Positions 10,338 through 24,480 are shown, counted from the stretch's first letter. The stretch: 64,000 nucleotides of DNA from Lantana camara (GCA_037501455.1 CM074862.1:57257501-57321500); one strand, 5' to 3'. Translations and numbers: made by a program. Notes: generated by a model from the sequence alone, not told the origin.

Positions 10338-12688
10338 TGTAGCACCCCGAGCGGTGGGGCACCACACCCCCGCACTATGACCCAGCACGTATACGAAATG
10401 GAAAGTCCGCACACGCACCAAGTCACAGCGAACGGGTGACAAACAAGAACACACGCACTATCTAGGCGGTACCTAACCTTGTACAAATGAAAAGATGCAA
10501 AACATGACAGCGGAAGCAATGCGAAAAGCCAACTTTCAAAAACCTTCATACATTAAACATACAGTGCGATATAGACATCAAAATCAACTATACGGGTTCA
10601 ACTAATTCAGCAAACCTGTCCTATTCTGTCCCGAATAATCATATAATCAAAACGGGTTCATCTAACCCGAGCACCTGTCCTAACTTGTCCCGAATTCTAA
10701 ACATTTAAATGATAAATGCTAACCTGCACAAAACATAGCGTATACAAAATTTACAGACATAATTCAAAACAAAATGCGTAACAAACTTGAACGAACAGAT
10801 ACAGACATGACACACTGCCGCCTAGAACGAACTCCAACGACCTCCAAAGCAAAGCCTGCAAACTAAAAACATAAAAAGGGGAGGGGTCAGTCCAAAGACT
10901 GAGCGAGGGATTTACACACACACTCTTATATATATATATATAGAGCACAACACATAGTAGAAGCAACGTTCGTGAACCCGGGGTTAGTTTTTGCATGCCA
11001 AAACATTTTCCCGTGATAGTAAACATATAGGGGGCTTAAAACCAAACTGACAACTCTTAACTCAAACGTTATTTCATGTGTAAATTCAGATTCATGCAGA
11101 CTTAGCACACATATCGGAGCATATTTTATTAGCTTAAAAGCATATCAAATTTTATCGTAATTTAAGAATCTACCCCCGTTTCACGAACTTAACCGATAGA
11201 CATAACATAACGAAACTCGGCGGGTACGAGCACACATCCAACTAACTCCTTCTTATCACACAAATGCATAGACAGACGAAATAAAAACAAACGTACCTCC
11301 TTCACACCGGGTGATGGAAGGGTTGCACATACCCTAACCATCCACACATATACATAACGAGACGGGGGATCCACCCGCTCCTTCGACGGGTCAAGTGGCA
11401 CGCCTTCGGCTCAAGAAGACCCGCCTTCCCCTCGACCTCCCGAGGATAAGCTAAGTCTCCCTTTGTGGAGAAGTGCACAGGGGTTGCAATCGGCGACCCC
11501 ATGGCCGTCCCGGGTCTCCCTTACCCACAACTCCGGGGCCCAACATGTAACAGCCCTACTCAGGGCCAAGTCGAGAAAGGTAAGTAAAGGGTAACTCAGG
11601 AAGCGTTTATATTCTCGATCCTTATTAATTCTTTTCATGCATTGCATCTTATGTGACTTATGTGTTTTTATGTGTTATACTTTAATTAGATGTTCGTAGA
11701 TTTAATTCTCTTCTCTATTTACTTGTAACTTGAAACTCTTCTCATAAAATCCTAGAATTCTAGTATTCATTCTCTTCTAGCACCTAAAACCCTTTCATAT
11801 GCTTCAAAACCCATTTCTACAGTTTTAGGTTAAAAATTACGAAAATACCCCTACAGCTCAAAAATATTCCTACATATCCCGAAGTACTTTCACTATGCAA
11901 TATTATAACCAAAAGAATCATCACATTATTTCGAGGATCGTGATACTCTCCGTGAACCATAATTCCCATCCTAACTCCAGCAGTATCAAAAACCAGTGCA
12001 AACCCTTGCTTATGATTCGATCATAAATAAATCTTTACTCGCTTACTTTTTGATATTCAATATTATAACCAAAATGATCCTTGAATTATTTTATGAATTT
12101 TCATGCATTTACCAAAAACTCGATTTCACCCATAGCATATTTATAAATATTTTCCCATTTAAAAATCATCATCTTATTTTAAACAATTAGCTTTTATTCA
12201 ATATTCGAAATTATACTTAAAACGATCCTTGAATTTGTCTCTAAACAATAATGATTTTTCTAAACTCTAAACTTTATCATAGTTTCGTTTATATAATTTT
12301 CTCATGATTTTCATCAACTTTAGTGTTCATAATTTATAAACAAAAACTCTAAATATTCCACATTTATAACCAAAACGAAGCTCATTTTTCACTCGTTCTT
12401 TCAATAATTCACTACTTCAAGCTTTTACCTCTCGACTCTTGAATAAATTTTATAATAATTTTACATTTATTTTTATTCAAAATGACATCATCCATGACCA
12501 CATACTCTTCTAGAAGGATTAATTAAATGAATGTAATTTCTCCACATTACTTAGTTAATTACCTAGCATTTGTTTAACATGTAATTTAACCACATCTCCT
12601 AATTAATTACCAAGCATTTGTTGAAATCATAAACAACCACATCTCCCATAAAATCTCATAAATTGCTTAAAGACCCCTCATGACTACC

Positions 12689-12696
12689 TATAAATA
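12689..12696 (+). promoter_or_regulatory. TATA box of the element A 5' LTR
   Basis: TATAAATA, repeated in the 3' LTR at 20719-20726. The predicted start lies about 30 bp downstream, just before a pyrimidine-rich leader. Confidence 0.7.
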
Positions 12697-13711
12697 CCCC
12701 CCTCAAGCCTCATTTATTCCTCACAAATCAACTCACAAAAATCACTCTTTTCCCTCTCATTCTCACGCCACTCCCACTCTCTCTCTCTAAGGTATATTTT
12801 TCTTTTATTATTTCATGCTTTATATAATGTTCTTAGTATAATAATGATAGTAGCATGTCTAGGATTAATTAAATTATGCTTTAGGAATTTATTTTCTGAA
12901 ATATGTGCATAGTTGTTAATTTAAATACAATGTGTGTACATTATGGAATTCTATTTAATTAAATACATGAATTATGATATGATATAATGTGGTTATGTAT
13001 TTGAATGTTTATGATCTTGTTCATGCCTAGAGTAATTTATTTAGAATTATTTTTCATAGAAAGTTCATATATTTTGCTATATTATGCTTTAATCTTATGT
13101 TATGAATATGAATGTGATAGAACATGTTACACACCCTCTTTGAATATTCAAATAAGCTCAAGAACATGTTCATAATGTTCTTAGATGTGTGTGTGTGCCT
13201 GTGTGTGTCGTGATCAATGTGTGTGTGTGTATGAATTTGATTTTGTGTCATAAAGTTTTTAATTCATATGAAAATTGAATAGTAAATGTTTTCAATAGTA
13301 ATTTTGACTTTTTGGTCCAAAATTAATCAATTAATTTCGAAATTATTTTAAAAATAATTATAAAATAGGTTTTGAAATTTTTAAAGAAAGATTTTTCCCG
13401 AATTTTCCAAAAAATCGATAAACTATGTAATATTTTCAAAAGATAACCTACAATGTCAAATTAAACCTTGAATTTCATTCCAAATCTTACAAATTAGAAT
13501 TATAATATGGTTAATAAATATTTGATTAGTTAAAGATCCCATAAACCCTGAATTTATTAATTAAACGGGGTAAATTTAGGGTTTACCAGGAAATCTTTAA
13601 CACATTACATAATGTGTACCTTCTCTAATTATTTCATTATGATATTATGTGCAATTGGTTAGTTAGGAACTAAGAATCTAGTTCTAAGTCAGTAGTAGTT
13701 ACTACTTACAG

Positions 13712-13768
13712 GCGACAATAGGATCGAAGAGTGGAATCCTCACAATTCCACTTAAACCTTGGTACTCG
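13712..13768 (+). other. Predicted 57-nt leader mini-exon in LTR A
   Basis: Preceded by the acceptor-like TACTTACAG and followed by the donor-like CG/GTGAGGGTTTT. The position and flanking signals match those in six other LTR types in the window. Splicing is inferred, not shown. Confidence 0.4.
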
Positions 13769-14884
13769 GTGAGGGTTTTAAATCTTTTCAACTGAAATCA
13801 TGATAAAATACTTTACTTTATCTTCTTGAATTTCCTTTCAAGTTATTCTTCCCTTTATGGGAAAATAATTCTTGTTAATTATTCCAAAACATATATTTAC
13901 CCGAAAGTACTTAATACTTTCTTACCGGTAAATATTCTCGTCTTGCAAGTAAAATTATTGTTTTCCTATGGGCCCGGTGGTCTTGGTAGAAGTAGTAGTC
14001 CGGGAGGCACGGGCCGAGGTCTACTATTATACCAACCGCCAACTAGATCTTGACGATGGTCTAACTAGAGGTTAGTTATTCCACATCAAGTGACGGGAAA
14101 AGGTACGTCCCTCCCACAATCTTGTTCATCGTCACTAGGGCTTGCAACCCTACGTGACACCGGAGGAAGAACGATGGTATTCTCGTATCTGTTTTATTAA
14201 GTACCGACACCTTGATCAGTGTCGTTACTATTTTTCCTGGATTTTAAGGAGTTAAGGTTGGAGAAGCCTAGCTTGCGGGCATCAAAATCATTTTCCCAAA
14301 ACGGTTCATAAGTTTTCTAAAGTATAGCCTGTATTCCCCCTACTCCTATTCCAAACAAATAAGAACCGGATATTATTGTCATACATTTATTTGTTATTAT
14401 ATAGTATATATATTTCAAACCAAGACTTTCTTGGTCAAAACATTTTCAAAATCTTACTTATAATCCTAAATCTCAAACCCCCCGTCACTTAGTCATTTTG
14501 ACTAACCCTCCTACTCTTTTAATTCATGACTTCAGGAATCTACACAGCGACGCATTAGAGGTATCTTGAAGCTTTAAGGTGTCACATTTCAGCTATCTAG
14601 AGTGATCACGAGTGCATGTACCTCTTTTAATAAGCACTCTTCTGTGAAGATAAACCTATTGTTGTAATTACTTATCCAACTTAATAACATGTGTCTCGTT
14701 ATATATATTGTCCCCTTTTATTGCTCAAGTTTATTTTTTTTTTTTCCGTTGCATTTAAATTTCATACTCTGGTAATGTATAGTCTTGTCCGTTCGTCGGA
14801 GTATTTCTCTAGTGCTAGGTCTCACATCCACTCGGGAAGTACAACGGTGCGGGGTTGTAGTGTTAAGGGGCGCTACAGCTAAGG

Positions 14885-14896
14885 TGGTATCAGAGC
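14885..14896 (+). other. Primer binding site of element A
   Basis: TGGTATCAGAGC, seven bases after the LTR end; complementary to initiator tRNA-Met. Confidence 0.93.
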
Positions 14897-15169
14897 ATCG
14901 GGTTTAGTTAGAGAGAAGCATACTAACCTTGATGCATATATATATATACGACACATTTTGATCATTTTACACTGTTATTTCATGTTACTTTACATTTCTG
15001 CATCATGAGTCTTAGAGTCGCTTCAAGATACCAGCAGGGCCGTGAGAACTAATGTTATTTCGTTGATGATTGATGTTACTTGGTGATTATTGTTCTGTGA
15101 TAATCTTTGAAGCATTCTTAACCCCACATGCATTATATTTCCTATGTGATTGTGATTTCAGCATTCATC

Positions 15170-16169
15170 ATGCCTCTACGAAAGATACTACGAAACAACT
15201 CTCCATCGCCACAAGATCCACCAAGACACCCAGAACTCGTAGAAGCCTTAAGGCAGTTCGTTCGAACATGTACACCTGGAAATAATCCTACCAACGAGCG
15301 ATCCTTAGAAAGGTTTCTCCGAATGAATCCCCCAAAATTCTTTGGAGAACCTAATAACCTGAAGGCTGAGAACTGGATAGCCAGTTTAGAAAAGATTTAT
15401 GAGGCCATGGATAAATTTCCCGAGGAACGGGAACGAGTACAGTATGCAGCCTTTCTTTTAGAAGGACCTGCTTTGAGTTGGTGGAAGCACGTCAAGCTAA
15501 CCTGGATAGAAGACCGGACTGATTACAGTTGGGTAGAATTTGTAAAGAAGTTTCAGAACAAATATATTCCTCAAGTTATAAGGGATACCCGAGAGGCTGA
15601 ATTCATGAACTTAACTCAGGGTTATATGTCAGTGGCTGAATACGAGGCAAAGTTTGTGAGATTAATTCAGTATGCTCCACACGTTTTGAATGATGAGCGA
15701 CGAAAGACCAAGCGATTCATTGATGGACTCAAGCCAGATCTGCGATGGTCTTTAGCTTCATTGGATATTGAAACTTATAACAAGGCAATAGATAAAGCCC
15801 TGAAAACCGAAGCAGCTCACAAGAATATTTGTCAGGCAGCTAATCGCCCTGGTCCCCCTCAAAATAAACCTTCTCAAGGAATGAAACATCCCGCTGGACC
15901 ATCCAGCCAGAAATTTGGGTAGAAACCCACACCAGCCCAGCAAAAGCCTATGTCAGTCCCGTCCAATTCACAAGAAGAGATCACCTGTGAATATTGTCAC
16001 AAATCGGGACATACTAAACAAGATTGTCGAAAGAAAGCTGGCACGTGTTTATGGTGTGGAGACCCTAATCACCAGTTTACTTCATGCCCAAAGAGACCGA
16101 GACCTAAGGGAAAGGAGAAGGTTACGGGAAAATCGGGAAAGCCACTTGTCAAAGGAAAAGCTTATGCAT
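15170..16169 (+). pseudogene. gag: Element A Gag (capsid and nucleocapsid), one in-frame stop
   Basis: Structural protein that would form the cytoplasmic virus-like particle and bind element RNA. I chose the ATG at 15170 because B and C start with the same Met-Pro-(Pro/Leu)-Arg-Lys context; an earlier in-frame ATG at 15128 is not conserved. A retrotransposon gag domain follows (about residues 45-215, including the WWKHV and YIPQVI stretches). Two CCHC zinc knuckles begin at residue 273 ([14 protein letters not shown]) and 293 ([14 protein letters not shown]). A TAG at 15920-15922 separates capsid from knuckles in the same frame, so Gag and Pol were one continuous frame. Confidence 0.88.
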
Positions 16170-19100
16170 TGGGAGGAAACGAGGATCCAGACCCTTTGGA
16201 TGTTGTCGAAGGTACGTTACATATTCTAAACACGCCAGTTAAGGTCTTATATGACCCTGGTGCCACGCATTCATTCATTGCATCAAATTTATGTGCGCGC
16301 TTAAATTTTCCGCTTGAATGTTCATCATATAATTTTGAAGTAAGTTCCCCTTTGGGAGCTTGTTTAATAACGGATCGAGTATATAAACGTTGCCCTGTAC
16401 AAATCGGTGATCATTACTACCCAATGGACCTCATCGAACTTCCAATAACAAGATATGGAATCATTCTGGGAATGGATTGGCTCTACAAGTACCATGCTAA
16501 GCTGGATTGTTTCAAGAAAGAAATCATCTTAGGACAAGATGAAAGTTGGATTTCTGATGATAAAAGATCGGTGGCAATGATTCCTATGACAGAAGCTAAG
16601 AAGTTGATTCAGAAGGGAGCTACAGGGTTCGTTGCCTATCTCCTAAATAGGCTAAAGGACCAACTCAGGGTTGAGGAGGTAGAATTGGTAAATGAGTTTC
16701 TCGACGTATTCCCAGAACATTTAGATTCGCTACCTCCAGACCGCGAGTTAGAATTTGTAATCGATACAATTCCTGGGGTAGAGCCTTTCTCTAAGACCCC
16801 TTATCGAATGGCCCCAGCCGAACTTCAGGAGTTGAGAAAACAACTTGATGACTTGATTGAATCAAGATATATCCGTCCCAGTACATCACCTTGGGGAGTA
16901 GTAGTGTTGTTTGTAAAGAAGAATGATGGGTCATTACGAATGTGCATCGACTACCGAGAACTTAACCGAATGACCATAAAGAACAAATACCCTCTACCCC
17001 ATATAGAGGAGTTATTTGATGTCCTTCAAGGATCTCGAGTCTACTCCAAGTTAGATTTAAGGCAAGGGTATTATCAATTAAAGATTAGGGAGGAGGATGT
17101 CCCTAAAACAGCTTTCAATACCCGCTATGGACATTTTGAGTTCATAATAATCCCTTTTGGATTGACTAATGCACCTACTGCATTCATGGACATGATGCAT
17201 CGGATATTCCGACCATGTTTGGATAAATTCGTGGTCATTTTCATCGATGACATACTGGTATTTTCAAAAACGCCCGAGGAACATGCTGAACATCTTCGCA
17301 TAGTGCTAAGTACTTTGCGAGATCATAAGCTATATGCTAAGTTCAGTAAATGTGAGTTCTAGATAGAAAAGGTTGCATTCCTCGGACATATAATTTCGGG
17401 ATCAGGTGTTGAAGTAGATCCTTCAAAGATTGAAGCAATTACAAACTGGAAAATACCAAGGAATCCCTCAGAGGTGAGAAGTTTCCTAGGACTTGCAGGC
17501 TATTATCGGAGGTTTGTAAATGACTTCTCCAAGATAGCTGCACCTCTCACAAAATTAACAAAGAAGGAAAGAAAGTTTGAATGGACTGAACAATGTGAAC
17601 AAAGTTTCCAAGAATTAAAGCAATGATTAACATCTGCTCCAGTACTAACCTTACCTGAAGGAAAAGAAGGTTATACGGTTTATACTGATGCCTCTAAGGA
17701 AGGGCTAGGTTGTGTATTGTTGCAACAAGGAAAAGTTATAGCTTATGCCTCGAGAAAGCTCAAACCTCACGAAGAGAATTATCCTACTCATGACTTGGAA
17801 TTAGCAGCAATTGTGTTTGCTCTCACCAAGTGGAGGCATTATCTCTACGGGGTTACTTTTGAAGTTTTCACTGATCACAAGAGCTTACGGTACCTTTTTA
17901 CTCAAAAGGAGTTGAATATGAGGCAAAGAAGATGGATGGAATTTCTGGAAGATTACGACTGTGTAATCCAATACCATCCAAGAAAGGCTAAGCTTAACAT
18001 CACTCTCATGAAAACCTTCAGGTAACCTACGAAAATCTGTGAAAGTAGTCTCCAAAGCTCGATTAGCAAACTTAGTGGTACTACCACCAGTAAAGGAGAA
18101 GATAAAAGAAACCCAAGTTCAGGATGAGTGGATTCAGAAATGCCTCAAATCCAAAGAAAGGAATCTTGAGGAAAAATTCAAAACCGATGATCAAGGGATT
18201 TTGAGATACAAGGATCGGGTCTGCGTGCCTACTGTTATTCGAAAAGAAATATTGGACAAGGCACACAAAACTCGTTATTCGATACATCCTGGAGGAACTA
18301 AGATGTATCAACACCTCAAGAAACATTTCTGGTGGAACGGTACGAAAAGAGACATAGCCAATTACATCAAGAAATGTCTAACTTGTCAACGAGTTAAAGC
18401 AGAACATCAGAGACCTGGAGGATTGTTGCAACCACTACCTATCCCTACCTGGAAATGGGATCAGTTAACCATGGATTTTGTTTACGGATTGCCCAAGGTT
18501 AAAGGAGGATTTGATGGTATTTGGGTGATCATAGATAGATTAACAAAATCCGCACATTTCTTACCTGTCAAAGCAACTGATAAAGTTAACTCGCTAGCTA
18601 AGCTTTATCAAAAGGAAATTATTCGGTTGCATGGAGTACCTATTGGAATAGTTTCAGACAGGGACCCAAAGTTCACCTCACAACTTTGGCAGAGCATTCA
18701 AGAAATGATGGGTACCAAGCTGAACTTTAGCACAGCAGCACATCCTCAAACCGATGGACAATCTGAAAGAACCATCCGATACCTGGAAGATATGTTAAGG
18801 GCTTGTGCCTTAGATTTCCAAGATAATTGGAAAGATTGCTTACCCCTTGTGGAGTTTGCATACAACAATAGCTATTAAGCTTCTATCCAAGCTGCACCTT
18901 ACGAGGCTTTATATGGAAGGAAATGCAGATCCCCATTATACTGGGATATGGACGAAACCAAAGGAGTTAAAAGGAAAACCCAAGGGAATACTGCTAAAAG
19001 TTGGATAGAAGAAGCGACAGAAAAAGTTGAAATCATCAGGCAAAAAATGAAAGCTGCCCAAGATAGGCAGAAAAGCTATGCTGACAATCGAAGAAGGGAC

Positions 19101-19547
19101 ATAGAATTTGCAGTAGGCGAAAAGGTATTCCTAAAAGCGTCTCCAAGGAAAGGATTTATACGAATTGGAAAATGAGGAAAGTTAAGTCCTCGATAAATTG
19201 GACCTTTTGAGATTCTAGAATGTATCGGCCCAACAGCCTATCGCCTAGACTTGCCAGCAAATCTTACTAGAATACATAACGTATTCCATGTGTCCCAACT
19301 CCGAAAATACTTTGCTGATGATTCCCACATTCTACCAATTGAGGAAGTACCGCTAGAACCTGACCTTACTTATGAAGTAAAACCAGTCAGAATCTTGGAT
19401 AGGAAATTCCAAGAATTGAGAAACCGAAGAATTCCTCTCGTGAGAGTCCTATGGAAAAGAAATGGTACATAAGAACAAACTTGGGAAACAGAGGAAAAGA
19501 TGTTGAAACATTATCCAGGATTGTTCAAAGACAGTAATAGAATCTGA
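16170..19547 (+). pseudogene. pol: Element A Pol (PR-RT-RNaseH-IN-chromodomain), broken
   Basis: Continues in the Gag frame. The aspartic protease carries [10 protein letters not shown] at about 16247-16276 (DPG in place of the commoner DSG). RT has the catalytic FIDDIL near 17240. RNase H starts at YTDASKEG near 17680. Integrase has its HHCC finger near 18260-18390 and D, D and E residues in MDFVYG, SDRDP and QTDGQSE. The tail (ILDRK...IPLVRVLW...TWETEEKM) is chromodomain-like. Breaks: TAG 17360, TGA 17624, a frame change between about 17985 and 18040 where the end of RNase H is replaced by unrelated codons, TAA 18876, TGA 19173, TAA 19194, TAA 19470. The original terminator is TGA 19545-19547, inside the pre-PPT stem. 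The protein is not functional. Confidence 0.9.
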
Positions 19548-19557
19548 GGACAGATTC
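19540..19557 (+). other. Pre-PPT stem-loop of element A (AGGA loop)
   Basis: GAATCTG-AGGA-CAGATTC: perfect 7-bp arms, loop AGGA, eight bases before the purine tract. Same architecture as 51391-51408, 61917-61934 and 28101-28118 (minus). Confidence 0.7.
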
Positions 19558-19561
19558 TTTT

Positions 19562-19575
19562 AAATGGGGGAAGAT
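19562..19575 (+). other. Polypurine tract of element A
   Basis: AAATGGGGGAAGAT abuts the 3' LTR; it primes plus-strand synthesis. Confidence 0.85.
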
Positions 19576-22500
19576 TGTAACAGCCCTACTCAGGGCCAAG
19601 TCGAGAAAGGTAAGTAACGGGTAACTCAGGAAGAGTTTATAATCTCGATCCTTATTAATTCTCTTCATGCATTGCATCTTATTGGACTTATGTGTTTTTA
19701 TGTGTTATACTTTAATTAGATGTTCGTATATTTAATTCTTTTCTCTATTTACTTGTAACTTGAAACTCTTCTCATAAAATCCTAGAATTCTAGTATTCAT
19801 TCTCTTCTAGCACCTAAAACCCTTTCATGTGCTTCAAAACCCATTTCTACAGTTTTAGGTTAAAAATTACGAAAATACCCCTACAGCTCAAAAATATTCC
19901 TACATCTCCCGAAGTACTTTCACTATCCAATATTATAACCAAAAGAATCCTCACATTATTTCAAGGATCGTGATACTCTCCGTGAACCATAATTCCCATC
20001 CTAACTCCAGTAGTATCAAAAACCAGTGAAAACCCTAGCTTATGATTCGATCATAAATAAATCTTTACTCGCTTACTTTTTGATATTCAATATTATAACC
20101 AAAACGATCATTGAATTATTTTATGAATTTTCATGCATTTACCAAAAACTCGATTTCACCCATAGCATACTTATAAATATTTTCCCATTTAAAAATCATC
20201 ATTTTATTTTAAACAATTAGCTTTTATTCAATATTCGAAATTATACTTAAAACGATTCTTGAATTTGTCTCTAAACAATAATAATTTTTCTAAACTCTAA
20301 ACTTTATCATAGCTTCGTTTATATAATTTTCTCATGATTTTCATCAACTTTAGTGTTCATAATTTATAAAAAAAAACTCTAAATATTCCACATTTATAAC
20401 CAAAACGAAGCTCATTTTTCACTCGTTCTTTCATTAATTCACTACTTCAAGCTTTTACCTCTCGACTCTTGAATAAATTTTATAATATTTTTACATTTAT
20501 TTTTATTCAAAATGACATCATCCATGACCACATATTCTTCTAGAAGGATTAATTAAATGAATGTAATTTCTCCAAATTACTTAGTTAATTACCTAGCATT
20601 TGTTTAACATGTAATTTAACCACATCTCCTAATTAATTACAAAGCATTTGTTGAAATCATAAACAACCACATCTCCCATAAACTCTCATAAATTGCTTAA
20701 AGACCCCTCATGACTACCTATAAATACCCCCCTCAAGCCTCATTTATTCCTCACAAATCAACTCACAAAAATCACTCTTTTCCCTCTCATTCTCACGCCA
20801 CTCCCACTCTCTCTCTCTAAGGTATGTTTTTCTTTTATTATTTCAAGCTTTATATAATGTTCTTAGTATAATAATGATAGTAGCATGTCTAGGATTAATT
20901 AAATTATGCTTTAGGAATTTATTTTATGAAATATGTACATAGTTGTTAATTTAAATACAATGTGTGTACATTATGGAATTCTATTTAATTAAATACATGA
21001 ATTATGATATGATATAATGTGGTTATGTATTTGAATGTTTATGATCTTGTTCATGCCTAGAGTAATTTATTTAGAATTATTTTTCATAGAAAGTTCATAT
21101 ATTTTGCTATATTATGCTTTAATCTTATGTTATGAATATGAATGTGATAGAACATGTTACACACCCTCTTTGAATATTCAAATAAGCTCAAGAACATGTT
21201 CATAATGTTCTTAGATGTGTGTGTGTGCATGTGTGTGTCGTGATCAATGTGTGTGTGTGTATGAATTTGATTTTGTGTCATAAAGTTTTTAATTCATATG
21301 AAAATTGAATAGTAAATGTTTTCAATAGTAATTTTGACTTTTTGGTCCAAAATTAATCAATTAATTTCGAAATTATTTTAAAAATAATTATAAAATAGGT
21401 TTTGAAATTTTTAAAGAAAGATTTTTCCCGAATTTTCCAAAAAATCGATAAACTATGTAATATTTTCAAAAGATAACCTACATTGTCAAATTAAACCTTG
21501 AATTTCATTCCAAATCCTACAAATTAGAATTATAATATGGTTAATAAATATTTGATTTAGTTAAAGATCCCATAAACCCTGAATTTATTAATTAAACGGG
21601 TAAATTTAGGGTTTACCGGGAAATCTTTAACACATTACATAATGTGTACCTTCTCTAATTATTTCATTATGATATTATGTGCAATTGGTTAGTTAGGAAC
21701 TAAGAATCTAGTTCTAAGTCAGTAGTAGTTACTACTTACAGGCGACAATAGGATCGAAGAGTGGAATCGTCACAATTCCACTTAAACCTTGGTACTCGGT
21801 GAGGGTTTTAAATCTTTTGAACTGAAATCATTAGAAAATACTTTACTTTATTTTCTTGAATTTCCTTTCAAGTTATTCTTCCCTTTATGGGAAAATAATT
21901 CTTGTTAATTATTCCAAAACATATATTTACCCGAAAGTACTTAATACTTTCTTACCGGTAAATATTCTCGTCTTGCAAGTAAAATTATTGTTTTCCTATG
22001 GGCCCGGTGGTCTTGGTAGAAGTAGTAGTCCGGGAGGAACGGGACGAGGTCTACTATTATACCAGCCGCCAAGTAGATCTTGATGATGGTCTAACTGGAG
22101 GTTAGTTATTCCACATCAGGTGACGGGAAAAGGTACGTCCCTCCCACAATCTTGTTCATCGTCACTAGGGCTTGCAACCCTACGTGACACAGGAGGAAGA
22201 AGGATGGTATTCTCGTATCTGTTTTATTAAGTACCGACACCTTGATCAGTGTCGTTACTATTTTTCCTGGATTTTAAGGAGTTAAGGTTGGAGAAGCCTA
22301 GCTTGCAGGCATCAAAGTCATTTTCCCAAAACGGTTCATAAGTTTTCTAAAGTATAGCCTATATTCCCCCTACTCCTATTCCAAACAAATATGAACCGGA
22401 TATTATTGTCATATATTTATTTGTTATTATATATTATATATATTTCAAACCAAGACTTTCTTAGTCAAAACATTTTCAAAATCTTACTTATAATCCTAAA

Positions 22501-22905
22501 TCTCAAACCCCCCATCACTTAGTCATTTTGACTAACCCTCCTACTCTTTTAATTGATGATTTCAGGAATCTACACAGCGACGCCTTAGAGGTATCTTGAA
22601 GCTTTAAGGTGTCACATTTCAGCTATCTAGAGTGATGACGAGTGCGTGTACCTCTTCTAATAAGCACTCTTCTGTGAAGATAAACCCATTGTTGTAATTA
22701 CTTATCCAACTTAATAACATGTGTCTCGTTATATATATTGTCCCCTTTTATTGCTTAAGTTTATTTTTTTTTTCAGTTGCATTTAAATTTCATACTCTGG
22801 TATTGTATAGTCTTGTCCGTTCGCCGGAGTATTTCTCGAGTGCTAGGTCTCACATCCATTCGGGAAGTACAACGGTGCGGGGTTGTAGTGTTAAGGGGCG
22901 CTACA
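19576..22905 (+). repeat. 3' LTR of element A (3330 bp)
   Basis: Near-identical partner of 11546-14877, ending GGGCGCTACA and followed by caaca. The equivalent TATA box is at 20719-20726. Confidence 0.93.
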
Positions 22906-23138
22906 CAACACGTATATAAACACACATATCTCGGAAACTTAACTAGCCACACACAGACAGACAGACATATCTCATGCATATCGTACTTATCATATCGTAC
23001 ATATATACCACACATACTCTTACCTCAAAATCATAATCAAAACGGAGCTTAAGCATACATAGGCCCATACATAGCGTTCATACTTTCAAACTTACGACAA
23101 ATCCAACAAAATAGGGTATAACTATATCCTAACCTCAC

Positions 23139-23229
23139 CTGGAACCAAACACAGCCGAAGACACAACAAATAGTTCACCCCGGAACCTGCACGACTCACT
23201 TGTCACCACCCCGGGTGCACCTGTACTAA
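23139..23229 (-). other. Predicted 91-nt leader mini-exon in LTR F
   Basis: On the minus strand it ends GGTTCCAG/GTGAGG and is preceded by an acceptor-like CTCAG. It has the same length as the exon in E. Confidence 0.4.
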
Positions 23230-23814
23230 CTGAGCACACAAAACATAACACAAAACTCAGACTTAGACTCAAACAACCACACAGAGAGGCATGACAATGC
23301 TCATCAATGCACAGAACAAAATACACATGGTACACATTAGCAAAACAACGATTTATAATCATATACCATGCTTCATACGAAATTCACACATTAAAAGGTC
23401 AAATCATGTACTTAACCAATTATCCCAAGAAACCAAGCTATATCTTACAACATTTCCCAATAGATGAAATTAGTCAACGGAACATGTGACGAATCTCATT
23501 CAAGTCATGAAATGCATAAACAAAGGATAGCATAATCAATCAACCCTACGAAGGCCCATATAATTCATACAATGCATAACCAATTCATATTTATGAGAAT
23601 AAATCATTTCTTACTTCCAAGAGTGGCCAATTAATTCATACATAGTACTCCTCGTGCTCGTTCCAATTCCTCAACCAATTTTTGCAAATTCCAAGCCAAT
23701 TGTCTCCAATTTCAAATCCAAGAATACGAAAACCCTAAAATTTTCAAACTCAAATTACTTCCCAACCGGTGAACCAAAATCAAATCCGAAAGAAGCATTG
23801 TCTTACCCGTGACG

Positions 23815-24480
23815 AGCTCTTCAAAAGACCCAAGCTAATCGTCGGGAAAAATCCCCGGAGCTACCTCCGCCATTGCGCCACCACTGTGCCGCCGTGAACC
23901 GTCGCCCACCGGCCAAATCTGGAGTCGCGTGATCAAAGGATGATAGTTCTCACCGTTCCGAACAACTTTCGTGAAGAGCCCAAGGCCAAAAGATCGATAA
24001 AAAAGGCCCCCGTTGGCCGTCGAAGTTTATGTCGCCACTTCCATCGCCTGAACCACCACCTACGGCCAAAATTAGATTAAATCAATGCCGGAAATGGACT
24101 CGGGATAGTTGAAAACCTTGGAAAACACTAACCTTCATCGAAAAAGACCGCCTGAGCGGCGGAATCACCGACGCTACAGTGTCGCACCGCGGCCGCGAGC
24201 TTGAAGCGACGCGTGAGGCTCAACCGCGGCCCAGATGGCCACGCCGCCAACGTATAAGGCTGCGCCAGGATGTCCTCTTCATGGGTCTGGGAGCGTGTCG
24301 CTGGAATCCCACCGGAAACCGCCGCAAGGGGCGGCGAAGTGGCGGTGGTCCGCCCCCTTTTCTGCCGCGACTAAAAATCACTAAAACGGGCCTCCTCCGC
24401 TCGTCGGTTGGTCAAGATCTTGGTACGGTTGTGACCGCGTCGTCGAGCTCTCCGAAATAGACTATTGGTTCGTCGAATTT
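23815..24480. other. GC-rich block of LTR F absent from the related E LTR
   Basis: About 650 bp rich in gccgcc and cggcc motifs, lying between two minus-strand donor-like sites (near 23806 and 24521). The E LTR, otherwise colinear, has nothing comparable. Overlapping frames of 93 codons (plus, 24179) and 103 codons (minus, 24371) look like products of base composition; I recognise no domain. Confidence 0.4.

Larger units (their letters stand above)
11546..14877 (+). repeat. 5' LTR of element A (3332 bp)
   Basis: Starts TGTAACAGCCC and ends GGGCGCTACA; it matches 19576-22905. It contains a TATA box at 12689-12696, a CT-rich leader ending in donor-like CTAAG/GTATAT at 12792, a predicted mini-exon at 13712-13768, an acceptor-like TTCAG ending at 14535, and (GT)n near 13190-13230. 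Confidence 0.93.
11546..22905 (+). mobile_element. Element A, full-length Ty3/gypsy (Tekay-like) retrotransposon
   Basis: Two LTRs of about 3.33 kb, a tRNA-iMet primer site, a gag-pol frame and a polypurine tract, flanked by caaca (11541-11545 and 22906-22910). It was inserted into solo LTR F. The pol order PR-RT-RNaseH-IN plus a chromodomain-like tail places it with plant chromoviruses. By eye the LTRs differ at about 2% of sites, so A is the oldest complete element here. Confidence 0.92.

Noticed and set aside
15170..19547. Endogenous pararetrovirus
   Set aside because: An integrase and flanking LTRs with a target duplication are present and no movement-protein region is seen; this is a Ty3/gypsy retrotransposon.
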